Positions 5,880 to 6,508 of a stretch of 6,508 nucleotides of DNA are shown here, one piece after another (the first letter of the stretch is position 1; every line of letters begins with the position of its first letter). The position numbers and the translations under genes were made by a program. The notes under the pieces are model-generated. The model worked only from the letters and a program-made list of their open reading frames with translations. It did not search any database and was not told the DNA's origin. The DNA lies in contig CAJLGN010000081.1 in the NCBI GenBank assembly GCA_905206195.1, positions 1 through 6,508 on the forward strand, written 5' to 3'. Source of the DNA: an uncultured Roseburia sp. GTDB lineage: Bacteria > Bacillota > Clostridia > Lachnospirales > Lachnospiraceae.

Positions 5880-6508
5880 CTATTCTCTTCTTCGCAAAAT
5901 ATCGTACAGCTCCAGCGGCTGTCCCAAATCAATATAGAGGACCTGCTTCGGATGCGGCGCAGCCTCCATCTCGCTGCCGTCCTCATCAGTGATCCGCCGC
6001 ACCGTCACGGTGAGATTGTCCCCGTTTGGCCTCATGACTTCAATCTCCTCCCCAACCGAGAACTTATTGCGCTGCTCGATGCGGTAGAGTCCCTGTCCAT
6101 TCTGTGCCCCGATAATCCCCAGATATGTGTACTCCTTCACATAGGTATTATTGTCATAAATCTGTGTCTCATCCGTCGGCTTCCCAAAGAAAAACCCGGT
6201 GGTGAACTGGCGGTAAGTACCGTTGGATATCTCGTCTAAATACCAGGGCAGATTCTTTTTATAAAGTTCCGGCGCCTCCTTGTAATCATCGATCGCCCTG
6301 CGGTAAGTACTCGCCACGGTTGCCACATAGAGTGCTGTCTTCATTCTACCCTCTATTTTAAAACTGTCAATCCCCGACTCCATCAATTCCGGGATATATT
6401 CGATCATGCAAAGATCTTTGGAGTTAAAAATATAAGCGCCCCGCTCATTCTCAGCAACCGGAAAATACTCCCCTGGGCGCGTCTCCTCCACCACTGCGTA
6501 CTTCCATC
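5880..6508 (-). CDS. U32 family peptidase-like protein (tRNA/rRNA hydroxylation type), C-terminal part
   Basis: The last 208 residues of a U32-family protein are present; the gene enters from the right edge and ends with LYDILRRRE at TAG 5882-5880. In-frame codons WKYAV precede VEETRPGEYFPV, so no start lies inside the window and the GTG at 6494 is an internal Val. Diagnostic segments are EETRPGEYFPV, IFNSKDLCMIEYIPELMESG and IDSFKIEGRMK, followed by the beta-rich C-terminal domain (YLGIIGAQNGQGLYRI, VMRPNGDNLTVTV). Members such as TrhP (YegQ, YrrO) and RlhA act in hydroxylation of tRNA uridine or 23S rRNA cytidine; despite the name, protease activity is doubtful for them. The length left and the EETRPGEY form favour the TrhP branch. 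It lies one base upstream of the lactonase-family gene, which has no obvious functional link. Confidence 0.9.
   Translation of the reverse strand, partial: WKYAVVEETRPGEYFPVAENERGAYIFNSKDLCMIEYIPELMESGIDSFKIEGRMKTALYVATVASTYRRAIDDYKEAPELYKKNLPWYLDEISNGTYRQFTTGFFFGKPTDETQIYDNNTYVKEYTYLGIIGAQNGQGLYRIEQRNKFSVGEEIEVMRPNGDNLTVTVRRITDEDGSEMEAAPHPKQVLYIDLGQPLELYDILRRRE

Noticed and set aside
5879..5986. N-terminal extension of the lactonase gene to ATG 5986
   Set aside because: The extra 36 residues are Arg/Ser-rich, lie over the coding end of the U32 gene, and precede the normal family N-terminus.

Overview
The window reads as ordinary chromosomal DNA from an anaerobic Firmicute, most likely a clostridial or Lachnospiraceae-type gut bacterium. 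This is an inference from moderate GC, strong AGGAGG-type ribosome binding sites, a YtvI-like sporulation-associated membrane protein, and a BMP-family lipoprotein with its own ABC transporter. All six protein genes lie on the minus strand, so transcription runs from high to low coordinates. I see no mobile element, phage gene, CRISPR array, tRNA or rRNA.

In transcription order, the right end (6508-4805) holds the C-terminal half of a U32-family peptidase-like protein (RNA hydroxylation family, cut by the window edge). One base after its stop comes a seven-bladed beta-propeller lactonase-family protein. A strong hairpin follows this pair, and a 232-bp non-coding gap separates it from the next gene. 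The middle (4572-3475) is a single gene for an eight-helix AI-2E/YtvI-type membrane protein.

The left half is a nucleoside-type ABC importer locus. It starts with a good sigma-A-like promoter (3383-3355) flanked by small inverted repeats. It encodes a BMP/PnrA-like lipoprotein (3315-2056), a double-NBD ATPase (1878-352) and the start of a permease (347 to beyond base 1). The lipoprotein would capture the solute outside the membrane, the ATPase would power transport, and the permease (normally with a second permease, presumably beyond the left edge) would form the channel.

I found no clear new system. The parts most worth a second look are the 177-bp spacer between the lipoprotein and ATPase genes (two perfect-arm hairpins and a possible 29-codon leader ORF running through the ATPase start), the repeat-rich promoter of the lipoprotein gene, the competing hairpins after the lactonase gene, and the clear split of the ATPase into one intact and one degenerate ATP site.
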